Below, one piece after another: positions 44,446-52,758 of a DNA stretch of 64,000 nt. The notes beneath the pieces are model-generated. The model was given only the letters and a program-made list of their open reading frames with translations, was not told where the DNA came from and made no database searches. Where the stretch lies: contig JACJYH010000002.1 in assembly GCA_020636195.1 (NCBI GenBank), positions 1 to 64,000 on the forward strand, written 5' to 3'. The position numbers were made by a program, and so were the translations under genes. Numbering within the stretch: position 1 is the first letter of the stretch; every line of letters starts with the position of its first letter. This DNA is from Lewinellaceae bacterium (GTDB taxonomy: Bacteria; Bacteroidota; Bacteroidia; Chitinophagales; Saprospiraceae).

Positions 44446-45705
44446 ATGAATATTCAAAATGTAAAACAGAGATATGCTATCGTAGGACGTTCACCACTTT
44501 TGGATAGAGCACTTGACACAGCGATGAGGGTTGCTTCCACCGATCTTTCTGTATTGATTCAGGGTGAAAGTGGTGTAGGTAAGGAAGCATTCAGTCGCAT
44601 CATTCATGATCTGAGTAACCGACGACATAGTAGTTTTATCGCAGTGAATTGTGGAGCCATACCTCCCGGAACGATCAATTCAGAACTCTTTGGCCACGAA
44701 AAAGGCTCATTCACTGGTGCACTATCTGAGAGGAAAGGATATTTTGAAACCGTCAATGGTGGTACGATATTTTTAGATGAAATCGGCGAAATGCCACTGG
44801 ATACGCAAGCTTATCTTCTTAGAGTTCTTGAGAATGGCGAGTTTTTGAGAGTAGGTTCTTCAAAAGTACTCAATACGGATGTGAGAATCGTTGCAGCTAC
44901 GAATGTAAAATTGGATGAAAAAATACATCATGGGAAGTTTAGAGAAGATTTATACTATAGGTTGAACACGGTGCCTATTCACGTACCTGCGTTGTTCGAA
45001 AGACCCGAAGATATCTATATGCTTTTCAGGAAATTTGCCGGAGATTTTGCTGAAAAATATAGAACTGACTCCAAGACATTGACACCTGAAGCAAAATTGG
45101 TATTTGAAGCTTACCGATGGCCGGGAAATGTCCGTGAGCTAAAAAACCTAGTTGAACAACTTAGTGTCCTAGTAGAACAGTCCGAAATCGATTTACAAAC
45201 ACTTCTTATCCAAGCACCACAATTGGCTAATAGAAATTTACCAAGTGTCGCGAATAAGCAAAATGCAGGTGAATCAACTTATCAGGAGAGGGAAATTTTG
45301 TTCAAATTCCTTTTTGAGATGAAAAATGACCTTCACGATATGAAATCCCTTATCTATGATCTCGTACATACCAACGACCTGACAATGCCTGAAAATCAAG
45401 GTTTACAACAATCACCTTATTCGTCAGAATCCTATTATAGACCGAAAAATATTGACCCAAAAGTCGATGAATTGTATCAGAACGATGCTGCCTATGATAA
45501 TAAACCTATCATCATATCACCTGCTAAAAACTTTCACTCGTCGGAAGTGGTGGAGGAAGTACTTTCACTACAAGAAATGGAAAAAGATATGATCAAAAAG
45601 GCATTGAAAAAGTACAATAACAGGAGAAAAGAAGCAGCGGATGAACTGGGCATTTCAGAGCGGACCTTGTATAGGAAGATTAAAGAATATGATATATCAG
45701 AATGA
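44446..45705 (+). CDS. Sigma-54-dependent transcriptional activator without receiver domain
   Basis: 419 residues. An AAA+ sigma-54 interaction domain fills most of the chain: Walker A GESGVGKE (40-47), the sigma-54 contact loop GSFTGA (87-92, Ser for the usual Ala), Walker B GGTIFLDEIGE, and the arginine-rich YRWPGNVRELKNL. The C-terminal Fis-type HTH reads NRRKEAADELGISERTLYRKI. There is no N-terminal receiver or GAF domain, so activity may be set by expression or by the 100-residue linker (about 270-380). I start at ATG 44446, three bases after the TTG at 44443. It follows miaB by 20 bases. Confidence 0.93.
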   Translation: MNIQNVKQRYAIVGRSPLLDRALDTAMRVASTDLSVLIQGESGVGKEAFSRIIHDLSNRRHSSFIAVNCGAIPPGTINSELFGHEKGSFTGALSERKGYFETVNGGTIFLDEIGEMPLDTQAYLLRVLENGEFLRVGSSKVLNTDVRIVAATNVKLDEKIHHGKFREDLYYRLNTVPIHVPALFERPEDIYMLFRKFAGDFAEKYRTDSKTLTPEAKLVFEAYRWPGNVRELKNLVEQLSVLVEQSEIDLQTLLIQAPQLANRNLPSVANKQNAGESTYQEREILFKFLFEMKNDLHDMKSLIYDLVHTNDLTMPENQGLQQSPYSSESYYRPKNIDPKVDELYQNDAAYDNKPIIISPAKNFHSSEVVEEVLSLQEMEKDMIKKALKKYNNRRKEAADELGISERTLYRKIKEYDISE

Positions 45706-45746
45706 AAAAATTTTCATGATCACTAATATAAATTAATTGCACAATA

Positions 45747-46616
45747 TTGAAAGTTTCCGGATTCACAATAATAAAAAATGCAATCATTCACGATTATCCT
45801 GTGTTGGAGGCTATTCAGTCTGTTCTCCCTCTTTGTGATGAATTTATTGTAAATGTGGGCCAATCTGATGATAAAACACTTGAATTAATACAATCAATAG
45901 ATTCTACCAAAATAAAAATTTATGAAACCATTTGGGATCAAAACCTAAGGAAAGGCGGAAGTGTCTTAGCAGTAGAAACAGATAAAGCATTGGCAAATGT
46001 AAGTAATGACACAGATTGGTGTTTTTATATACAATCAGATGAAGTTTTACCGGAAAAATACCACGATGCTGTAGTAATTGCAATGAAAAAACACCTTACA
46101 AACGAAAATGTCGATGGTTTGCTTTTTAAATACTTGCATTTTTATGGTTCTTATGAATATATTGCATCATCCTCCTCGTGGTACAAAAATGAAATTAGAG
46201 TCATAAGAAAAAACAATTCAATTTTTTCATATAAAGACGCACAGGGATTTAGGAAGAAACCCAATGAAAAATTGAGCGTTAAAGAAATAGATGCATTTAT
46301 TTATCATTATGGTTGGGTAAAGGATCCTCGCCTTATGCAAAACAAACAGAAGTATTTCCAGAAATTATGGCATGATGATGATTGGATTGAAAAACATGTC
46401 CAGAAAGGAGAATATTTTGATTATAGCGGTATTGATTCGCTAAATAAATTCAACGATGTCCATCCTTCAGTTATGCAAAAACGAATCAAAGAAAAAAATT
46501 GGGAGTTCGATTTTGATTTGACAATGAATAAAATTTCATTGAAAGATAATCTCAAAGACTTCATGAAAAAGCACTTTGGATTGGATTTTAATTATAAAAA
46601 TTATAAAATTATATAA
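45747..46616 (+). CDS. Family 2-type glycosyltransferase
   Basis: 289 residues; GT-A fold with KVSGFTIIKNAIIHDYPVLE at the N-terminus, LPLCDEFIVNVGQSDDKTLE, and a DxD-like acidic site near IQSDEVLPEKY. The start is TTG at 45747: the family's N-terminal strand begins exactly there and no ATG fits. It lies 41 bases after the sigma-54 activator and 40 before the first DUF3667 gene. It probably adds a sugar to a surface glycan or lipid, but donor and acceptor are unknown. Confidence 0.82.
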   Translation: MKVSGFTIIKNAIIHDYPVLEAIQSVLPLCDEFIVNVGQSDDKTLELIQSIDSTKIKIYETIWDQNLRKGGSVLAVETDKALANVSNDTDWCFYIQSDEVLPEKYHDAVVIAMKKHLTNENVDGLLFKYLHFYGSYEYIASSSSWYKNEIRVIRKNNSIFSYKDAQGFRKKPNEKLSVKEIDAFIYHYGWVKDPRLMQNKQKYFQKLWHDDDWIEKHVQKGEYFDYSGIDSLNKFNDVHPSVMQKRIKEKNWEFDFDLTMNKISLKDNLKDFMKKHFGLDFNYKNYKII

Positions 46617-46656
46617 TTTATAAAGTGCTGATATATAAGATTTTTAAAATGCCATT

Positions 46657-47697
46657 ATGATCGATCCGAAAGTAAATTGTAAAAATTGTGGTGTGTATAT
46701 CTCACCTTCAGATGCGTATTGTGTGCATTGTGGTCAATCAGTAAAAGAATCAAGACTTACTATTAAAGATTTGCTGAATAATTTTTGGAATTCACTGTTT
46801 AATTTTGATGGTACGATAGTCAAAACACTGAAGTTGGCTTTTAAACCTTGGAAACTAACTCTAGAATATGTAGAGGGGAAGAGAAAAACCTATTTGCATC
46901 CGGTAAGATATTATTTGGTTACTGTCTTTCTCGTTGCACTTATATCCATTGGAAGTAATAAGAATATCAAAGAAGACGTACTCAAAGGAGATGCAAAAAT
47001 CAAGTATTATCATTCTCAAAATTTGTCGAAAATAGACTCAATTGCGAAAGTGCATCCACTTAATTCTGATCAACTTGAAATCGTAGACTTCATAAAGGAA
47101 GAAGTTTTTAAGGACATCAAACCGTTAGAATTAGATACTGTCACTGACAAAGAATTGAGCTATGTGGTTTTTACTTCGAAGGGACAAAAATTTAGGGTAC
47201 TGCGTAAGGATGCCCTTTTTGGTGATCCGGAAACGCTGCTCAAAAAGTATGAGATCAAAGGTTTTATGAATGAAATTGCTTTTGTTCGGCAGCTAAAACT
47301 CATCAGAGAAGGAAGTGCTTTCACCTCGTTTTTACGTAACAATATTTTATGGGCTATTTTGCTTGCTATTGTATCAGTGAGTTTCATAATGAAGCTACTG
47401 TATAAAAAACACTATCTCGTAGAGAACTTGGTGTTTTTGATGTATTTTCATGCCACATATTTTTTGGCATTTGCCGTGATAGCACCCTTTGTACTCATAA
47501 GTGATAAAATTTGGAATATATGTGCGTTAATTTTGTTTGGAATCTTCCCATTTTTCCTTGGGTATAACCTATTTTATTACTATCGCAATTCTCTGCCCAT
47601 TACAATAGCTAAAACATTGCTTATCTTCATCTTATATTTTTTTTCAGTACTCATCATGGCGGTTTTGATTTTTACTGTCGGTATATTTTCTTTTTAA
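46657..47697 (+). CDS. DUF3667 membrane protein (paralogue A)
   Basis: 346 residues. An N-terminal zinc ribbon (CKNCGVYISPSDAYCVHCGQS, Cys pairs at about 8-11 and 22-25) is followed by the DUF3667 signature LTIKDLLNNFWNSLFNFDGT and YVEGKRKTYLHPVRYYL, a first membrane helix (about 88-105), a loop of about 140 residues, and three to four C-terminal helices. The family has no known function. It shares its layout with the gene at 48361-49401 and the two are probably an old tandem duplication. Confidence 0.86.
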   Translation: MIDPKVNCKNCGVYISPSDAYCVHCGQSVKESRLTIKDLLNNFWNSLFNFDGTIVKTLKLAFKPWKLTLEYVEGKRKTYLHPVRYYLVTVFLVALISIGSNKNIKEDVLKGDAKIKYYHSQNLSKIDSIAKVHPLNSDQLEIVDFIKEEVFKDIKPLELDTVTDKELSYVVFTSKGQKFRVLRKDALFGDPETLLKKYEIKGFMNEIAFVRQLKLIREGSAFTSFLRNNILWAILLAIVSVSFIMKLLYKKHYLVENLVFLMYFHATYFLAFAVIAPFVLISDKIWNICALILFGIFPFFLGYNLFYYYRNSLPITIAKTLLIFILYFFSVLIMAVLIFTVGIFSF

Positions 47698-47758
47698 AGA
47701 AGGCAGAAATGAGATGGGTGTTTTGATGTTTATTTCAAATTCTCTTTTTACTTCCTTC

Positions 47759-47834
47759 TTAGAGTATGTTTAAATTTTGTTTTTGGATAATAAAACATTT
47801 TCCTGCTAAAAGATAAATTTTAAACATACTCTTA
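47759..47834. mobile_element. MITE-like element, short copy (copy 3)
   Basis: 70 bp (47762-47831) with the same GAG...CTC ends and TTA flanks. It differs from copy 2 mainly by a five-base gap and a few substitutions. It sits 60 bases after the first DUF3667 gene, next to the FGE-like remnant. Confidence 0.75.
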
Positions 47835-47847
47835 TATCGATATAAAA

Positions 47848-48180
47848 CTAATCATTTTTAGAAACATTTCCTATCACGGTACAAACACACCGAAATCCAA
47901 GCCAGTCTTCCCCTTTTGAATAGGAATAAGTAGGTGTTGAACTGACATTAACTCTTTTCACAGATCTAAAATTACTTCCTATTGCCAATCCTCATTTAGA
48001 CGTCATTTCAGATACATTCGAAAATAGATTATAGATCATCAAATCTTGAGCACGTTTTTTCTTAAATCTGTCATCAGGATTTCTTATGATCATTCTGTCA
48101 GTTTTTCTATCGATGATAACATAAGTATTCGTTTTTTTCAATCCCAAAAGGTATGTTAATGACTCAATAATTATCTGACA
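47848..48180 (-). pseudogene. Decayed formylglycine-generating-enzyme-like (SUMF1) gene
   Basis: Minus-strand translation gives a typical FGE end: IYNLFSNVSEMTSK, a TGA stop at 47994-47992, then in the same frame GLAIGSNFRSVKRVNVSS and GEDWLGFRCVCTVIG to a TAG at 47850-47848. FGE and GldJ/K-like proteins have GNVSEM...GGSW...GFRCV in this order, so this is the C-terminal part broken by a nonsense codon. Farther 5' (above 48180) the same frame has further stops and no recognisable family sequence. The intact gene would oxidise a cysteine to formylglycine or be a T9SS lipoprotein; here it is dead. It is wedged between the two DUF3667 genes. Confidence 0.6.
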
Positions 48181-48360
48181 AGGATTTCAGTGTGTACAAA
48201 TATATTAAAAAGGTAATATATATGAACTTTGATTCATCTTTCTGTACAGAAAATATTTCCTTATCTCCATGAAATGTATCTCCTTGTCTAAAAATAGCTA
48301 GAATAAAGGTCTTTTATTTAAAAAGGCCTTACCTTAGCCTATCAAATTGTTCTGAAAAGC

Positions 48361-49401
48361 ATGGAAGATAAGATCCACTCAGCATGTAAAAATTGCGGTA
48401 GCACTCTGGATGAGCAGAGTGCCTATTGCAGTCAGTGTGGGCAGTCTGTAGGCGATTCCAAGTTGACGATTTCGGCTCTTATTAATCATTTTTGGAACTC
48501 ATTATTCAATATCGACAATACTATATTTAGAACACTCTCCTACATCCTAAAGCCATGGAAACTCACGCAAGCTTATGTTGAAGGAAAAAGAAAAACTTAT
48601 TTTCATCCTGTCAGATATTATTTGGTTGCGGTTTTTATTTTAGCTCTGACGTTTTATTTTGATAATGTTGGGATCAATAAAAACATGGATTTTTTTAAGC
48701 CTCAAAATAATTATATTCTGTCTTTAGCATTGGAGAAGTTGGATCACGTTTCCAATAAAATGCAACCGGATGAAGGACAATGTAATTTGATTGACAGCAT
48801 CAAATCGGAAGTTTTTGAAGGTGTGACCTTTCCCGAATTAGATACCATAAGTTATCTAAATATGGACTCTGAAGTCAGTGTTGGAGTTGATAATACCATG
48901 AAAATACTGAGAAAAGATGCTCTAAATATGAGCAATAATGAGATTTTCGAAAAGTACAACATCAAAGGATTTATCAATAAAATTACCACCTCACGACAAA
49001 TCCGGACGTATAGAGATAGTGCAGGTTTGATTGATTTTTTGCAAAAATATATCCTTTGGGCTATATTTTTAACCATTATTGCTATGGGATTTATCATGAA
49101 ATTATTCTACTGGAAAAAGTTCGTCGTCGAGCATTGGGTCTTTTTATTGTATTTCCATGCCAGTTGTTTGCTTTTTTTCGCTTTATTGAATGTAGTGATT
49201 ATTTTAATCCCAAATATGGAATGGACACTTTTTATGGTAGCTTTGTTCCTTCCATTATTTTTTGCATACAATGTGTATGTGTATTATGGCGATACAAAGG
49301 TAATTTCATTATTTAAAACGTCAATGTTGCTTTTGCTTTACAGTTTGACGACTTTAATTATGGTGTTGGCAACGATTTTCACAGGCTTTCTAGTGTTTTG
49401 A
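48361..49401 (+). CDS. DUF3667 membrane protein (paralogue B)
   Basis: 346 residues, exactly the length of paralogue A. Zinc ribbon CKNCGSTLDEQSAYCSQCGQ, then LTISALINHFWNSLFNIDNT and YVEGKRKTYFHPVRYYL, first helix, long soluble loop, and C-terminal helices. The N-terminal third is much more conserved between the paralogues than the loop. A weak box TACCTTAG (48330-48337) lies 23 bases before the ATG, which suggests it now has its own promoter. Convergent with the next gene, 10 bases apart. Function unknown. Confidence 0.86.
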   Translation: MEDKIHSACKNCGSTLDEQSAYCSQCGQSVGDSKLTISALINHFWNSLFNIDNTIFRTLSYILKPWKLTQAYVEGKRKTYFHPVRYYLVAVFILALTFYFDNVGINKNMDFFKPQNNYILSLALEKLDHVSNKMQPDEGQCNLIDSIKSEVFEGVTFPELDTISYLNMDSEVSVGVDNTMKILRKDALNMSNNEIFEKYNIKGFINKITTSRQIRTYRDSAGLIDFLQKYILWAIFLTIIAMGFIMKLFYWKKFVVEHWVFLLYFHASCLLFFALLNVVIILIPNMEWTLFMVALFLPLFFAYNVYVYYGDTKVISLFKTSMLLLLYSLTTLIMVLATIFTGFLVF

Positions 49402-49411
49402 TGATCTCGGT

Positions 49412-49975
49412 TTATTGTTTTTGGAAGTTTTTGAGCATTTTTTTAACAGAATGGCTGGCGCCTTTTGTTAGCGTATCCACGTGGTAACCATCCGTCATTT
49501 CTTCCAGTTCAGAATAAAGATCAGGGTATTTTTTAACTATTTTTGTCATCAACATCATAGCATTATACCTTAAAGCAGGAGGCGCTTCTATTTTTTGCCA
49601 AAGGGAAGCACAAACATCAAAGACTTCCCCTTCAGCGTCTTGTGGTAATTCTATCATGGATATAATTTTTATAAGTTCTCTTTGTTGATTAAAGGGTTTA
49701 TAGCGGATGCAAGTTAAAATTTGCTTTAGCTGATCATGGATCATAGGCGCATTTGGTGTAAGACAGTCCCATAGTAACCACGCCGCACGCCAAGCGTATG
49801 GTTGTCTATCTGAAACCGCTAGTTGGAATAATTCTTCATAAGACGATGGATGACCCAGCACATAGGATATCATCTCCTTTTTATGGGTAGTAATAAGGAT
49901 TTCTTCTAGTTTTGAAATGGGAAGTGGAATCTTTTGCTTTGAAACCATGGTTTTCGAATTATTGTGTAATCTCAT
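49412..49975 (-). CDS. Helical-repeat (HEAT/ARM-like) protein of unknown function
   Basis: 187 residues, all-helical pattern with amphipathic pairs (SYEELFQLAVSD, AWRAAWLLWDCL, PALRYNAMMLMTKIVKKYP) that look like HEAT-type repeats. No signal peptide, membrane segment or catalytic motif. Residue 10 is a second possible Met start. It is divergent from the UbiA operon and convergent with DUF3667 paralogue B. I do not recognise the family. Confidence 0.65.
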   Translation of the reverse strand: MRLHNNSKTMVSKQKIPLPISKLEEILITTHKKEMISYVLGHPSSYEELFQLAVSDRQPYAWRAAWLLWDCLTPNAPMIHDQLKQILTCIRYKPFNQQRELIKIISMIELPQDAEGEVFDVCASLWQKIEAPPALRYNAMMLMTKIVKKYPDLYSELEEMTDGYHVDTLTKGASHSVKKMLKNFQKQ

Positions 49976-50045
49976 AACTCATTATGGGTAAAACTAGTTT
50001 TGACCTATCAGTATGAATCGGGCTGAAAATCCTAAATATTAATAT

Positions 50046-50053
50046 TACCTTTG
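50046..50053 (+). promoter_or_regulatory. -7 box (TACCTTTG) for the UbiA-maf-DUF4105 operon
   Basis: Perfect common -7 form, 19 bases before the TTG start at 50072, which supports that start. No -33 TTG at normal distance. Confidence 0.6.
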
Positions 50054-50071
50054 TCATCATAGCCTATTTCA

Positions 50072-50983
50072 TTGAAGCATTTATATTCCTATATTTTACT
50101 CTTAAGGCCCAAAAATTTGATCATTGTGGGTATCACACAATGGATATTGTACCGATATGTATTGCTTCCTTATATTGAAAACCCTGCATTAGATTATGTT
50201 CATTTTTTTATTTTAGTATTGGTGACCATCTGTATTGCAGCATCAGGTTTTGTTATCAATGATCTATGTGATCATCAATATGACTACATCAATAAACCCC
50301 AAAAATCATTTATTCCCGAACCCATTTCCACGGCATATGCGTGGAAATTGTATTTTGGTATCATCACTTTTGGTTGTGTTTTAGCATTGTATCTTGCGAT
50401 TTATATAATGAATCTGCCTTTGTTTTTGTTATTTCCTGGAGCTGTATTGACATTGTATTATTATTCTAAAAGGTGGAAGAACTCCATACTTTTAGGGAAT
50501 GTTGTTGTTTCTTTGTTCATTGCATTTACTGCGGGGATAGTTTGGTTTGCCGAGCGAAATGGTTGGTCATCTATCCAGATTTTGTCAAATAAATACAAGG
50601 TTGCCGAAATATTTATAGTGTATATGTCACTATCTTTCATCGTGAATTTTATAAGAGAAATAATCAAAGATATAGAAGATATGGAAGGAGATAAATCTGC
50701 AGGCCTCATCACTTTTCCATTAAAGTACAGCATAATATCCGCTTTAAGATTGGCGAATGGTCTGGTGATATTTACCATCGTGGGAACATTGATATGGTTA
50801 TTTTTGAGCAGTATTAGTACCTTTGCCATGAAAATGTATTTTTTGATTTTTGTTTTAAGCCCTTTGGTTTTGATGATGACGTATCTAAAGACTGATTCAT
50901 CAAAGGCAACAATGATGAAAGTTTCATCGTTGCTCAAATGGGTAATGGTTGCTGGTTTATTTTCAATTTTTATGATGGTCTGA
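50072..50983 (+). CDS. UbiA-family prenyltransferase
   Basis: 303 residues with eight to nine membrane helices. The two Asp-rich Mg-diphosphate sites are NDLCDHQYD (63-71) and DIEDMEGDK (about 205-213), both canonical. Bacteroidota homologues in this position, next to maf, are often annotated geranylgeranylglycerol-phosphate geranylgeranyltransferase-like; the acceptor here is not shown by the sequence. The start is TTG at 50072, close behind a TACCTTTG box. The maf gene starts one base after the stop. Confidence 0.88.
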   Translation: MKHLYSYILLLRPKNLIIVGITQWILYRYVLLPYIENPALDYVHFFILVLVTICIAASGFVINDLCDHQYDYINKPQKSFIPEPISTAYAWKLYFGIITFGCVLALYLAIYIMNLPLFLLFPGAVLTLYYYSKRWKNSILLGNVVVSLFIAFTAGIVWFAERNGWSSIQILSNKYKVAEIFIVYMSLSFIVNFIREIIKDIEDMEGDKSAGLITFPLKYSIISALRLANGLVIFTIVGTLIWLFLSSISTFAMKMYFLIFVLSPLVLMMTYLKTDSSKATMMKVSSLLKWVMVAGLFSIFMMV

Positions 50984-50984
50984 T

Positions 50985-51572
50985 ATGATGAGTGGAAAGA
51001 GAATTATCTTGGGATCGGGATCGCCACGGCGAATGGAATTGATGCAAAAAGCCGGATTTTCAGTGGAAGTGATGGTGAGCAATGCTGATGAGAATTTTGA
51101 TGAAAATATGGAGTTGGCTGATGTTGCTGAAATGTTAGCAGTGCGAAAAGCGCAAGATTTGTTAGCACATATTGGTAGTGACGACGTATTGGTAACAGCA
51201 GATAGTGTGGTTATACTGAACGGAAAAATCTACAATAAACCGACGAATAGAAGTGAAGCAATTTCGATGCTCACGGAGTTATCTGGACAAGCCCACGAAG
51301 TCATCACTGGAGTTTGCATTTGTTTTGAACATAAATTGCAAAGTTTTTCTGAGAAAACAATTGTCTCATTTTCTGAATTGACAGAGTCCGAAATACAAGA
51401 TTATGTGGATCATTGTGCTCCTTATGACAAAGCTGGTGCCTACGGAATTCAAGAATGGATTGGATGGGCAAAAATTGAGAAGATTGATGGTAGTTATGCC
51501 AATGTCATGGGATTGCCTGTAGAAAAGGTGTATAAAATATTAGTTGATTATTGTAACGTACAGATAAAATGA
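50985..51572 (+). CDS. maf: Maf-family nucleotide pyrophosphatase
   Basis: 195 residues with the Maf signatures ILGSGSPRRMELM at the N-terminus, TADSVVILNGKIYNKP and YDKAGAYGIQEW. The family hydrolyses non-canonical or modified nucleoside triphosphates such as dTTP/UTP or m7GTP, as a house-cleaning enzyme. Second gene of the operon; its stop overlaps the next start (ATGA). ATG 50988 is an alternative start. Confidence 0.93.
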   Translation: MMSGKRIILGSGSPRRMELMQKAGFSVEVMVSNADENFDENMELADVAEMLAVRKAQDLLAHIGSDDVLVTADSVVILNGKIYNKPTNRSEAISMLTELSGQAHEVITGVCICFEHKLQSFSEKTIVSFSELTESEIQDYVDHCAPYDKAGAYGIQEWIGWAKIEKIDGSYANVMGLPVEKVYKILVDYCNVQIK

Positions 51573-52756
51573 GAACCATAAAACATTGTATATTTTTTGC
51601 ATTACTATTGTGGAGTCTTTCTGTATCTTCACAAAAACCACTTCCGGAAAGTACAACTATCTCTGTGATCACCTGCTCGCCGGGAAACGATATTTATACC
51701 ATTTATGGTCATACAGCCTTGAGAGTGAATGATGCTGTTTCAGGTCATGATTATGTCTTTAACTATGGTACTTTTGATTTTGAAACGCCTGGATTTATTC
51801 AGAAATTTTTATTGGGTAGGTTGCCGTATTTTTTATCAGTGGGCAACTTTGAAAGATTTAAACAATCGTACGCTGATGAGGGTAGAGGAATAATAGAACA
51901 ATCTTTATTTCTAAGTGACACTCAAAAATCTGTTTTAATTGATACCTTATGGAAAAACGCAATGCCTGAAAATAGAGAGTATTTGTATGACTTTTTCTTT
52001 GACAACTGTTCTACTAGAGTCAGGGATGTTGTGGGTTTAGCAGTCCATACAGACTGGGAAGGCAATGAAACAACACATAAAACGTTCAGAAAATTGATCA
52101 AGGAATTTCAACAGAATTTACCTTGGACAAACTTTGGAATTGACTTAATCATTGGTGCTAAGGCGGACAGAGAAACGACAGTGAAAGAATCATGTTTTCT
52201 GCCATCATATCTCATGAGTGCCATCAATAAAATTGAACCCAAGATTGTTGAAACTAACAATACTCTATTGCCCGTTAATCTGCATCCACACAAAAAAACC
52301 TTTATCCAATTTTTCTTTAGCCCATTCAATATCTTCTTTATCCTATTGCTCCTTGAGTTTTACTTTATCAGCGATATCACCAATTCGGCTATGTTGAAAT
52401 TTAGGATGTGGTATGATAGACTTTGGATATTTTTGTTGATATTAAGTGGATTCATCATGTTGTTCATGTGGTTTGGAACTGATCACCAAGTGACTAAAAA
52501 TAATTGGAATCTCCTTTGGGTCATCGTTCCATTACCCATATTTTTAATAAAAAATTTACCTCATTGGTTATATAAAATCGTGGATGTCCTTCTTAGTCTT
52601 GTTTTGGTGGATTTGATTTTCAATACATCATTTATTCCACAAACCTTCAATCAAGTTATTGGATTGATTGTACTGATTTTAATGGTACGGGTATGGAGAT
52701 ATAAAAATTCCAATGTGAAAAAAATAGAAATAGAGCCACAACCTACGGTGGCGTGA
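51569..52756 (+). CDS. DUF4105 membrane protein
   Basis: 395 residues: signal peptide (about 1-21), a periplasmic DUF4105 domain (about 25-225), and four C-terminal membrane helices. The domain has Cys36 in ITCSPGND, His48 in YTIYGHTALRV and Cys147 in FFFDNCSTRVRD; the GHTA...NC arrangement recalls permuted papain-like enzymes, which is only a suggestion. The start ATG overlaps the maf stop, so translation is coupled. Function unknown. Convergent with the next gene, two bases between stops. Confidence 0.84.
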   Translation: MRTIKHCIFFALLLWSLSVSSQKPLPESTTISVITCSPGNDIYTIYGHTALRVNDAVSGHDYVFNYGTFDFETPGFIQKFLLGRLPYFLSVGNFERFKQSYADEGRGIIEQSLFLSDTQKSVLIDTLWKNAMPENREYLYDFFFDNCSTRVRDVVGLAVHTDWEGNETTHKTFRKLIKEFQQNLPWTNFGIDLIIGAKADRETTVKESCFLPSYLMSAINKIEPKIVETNNTLLPVNLHPHKKTFIQFFFSPFNIFFILLLLEFYFISDITNSAMLKFRMWYDRLWIFLLILSGFIMLFMWFGTDHQVTKNNWNLLWVIVPLPIFLIKNLPHWLYKIVDVLLSLVLVDLIFNTSFIPQTFNQVIGLIVLILMVRVWRYKNSNVKKIEIEPQPTVA

Positions 52757-52758
52757 AA

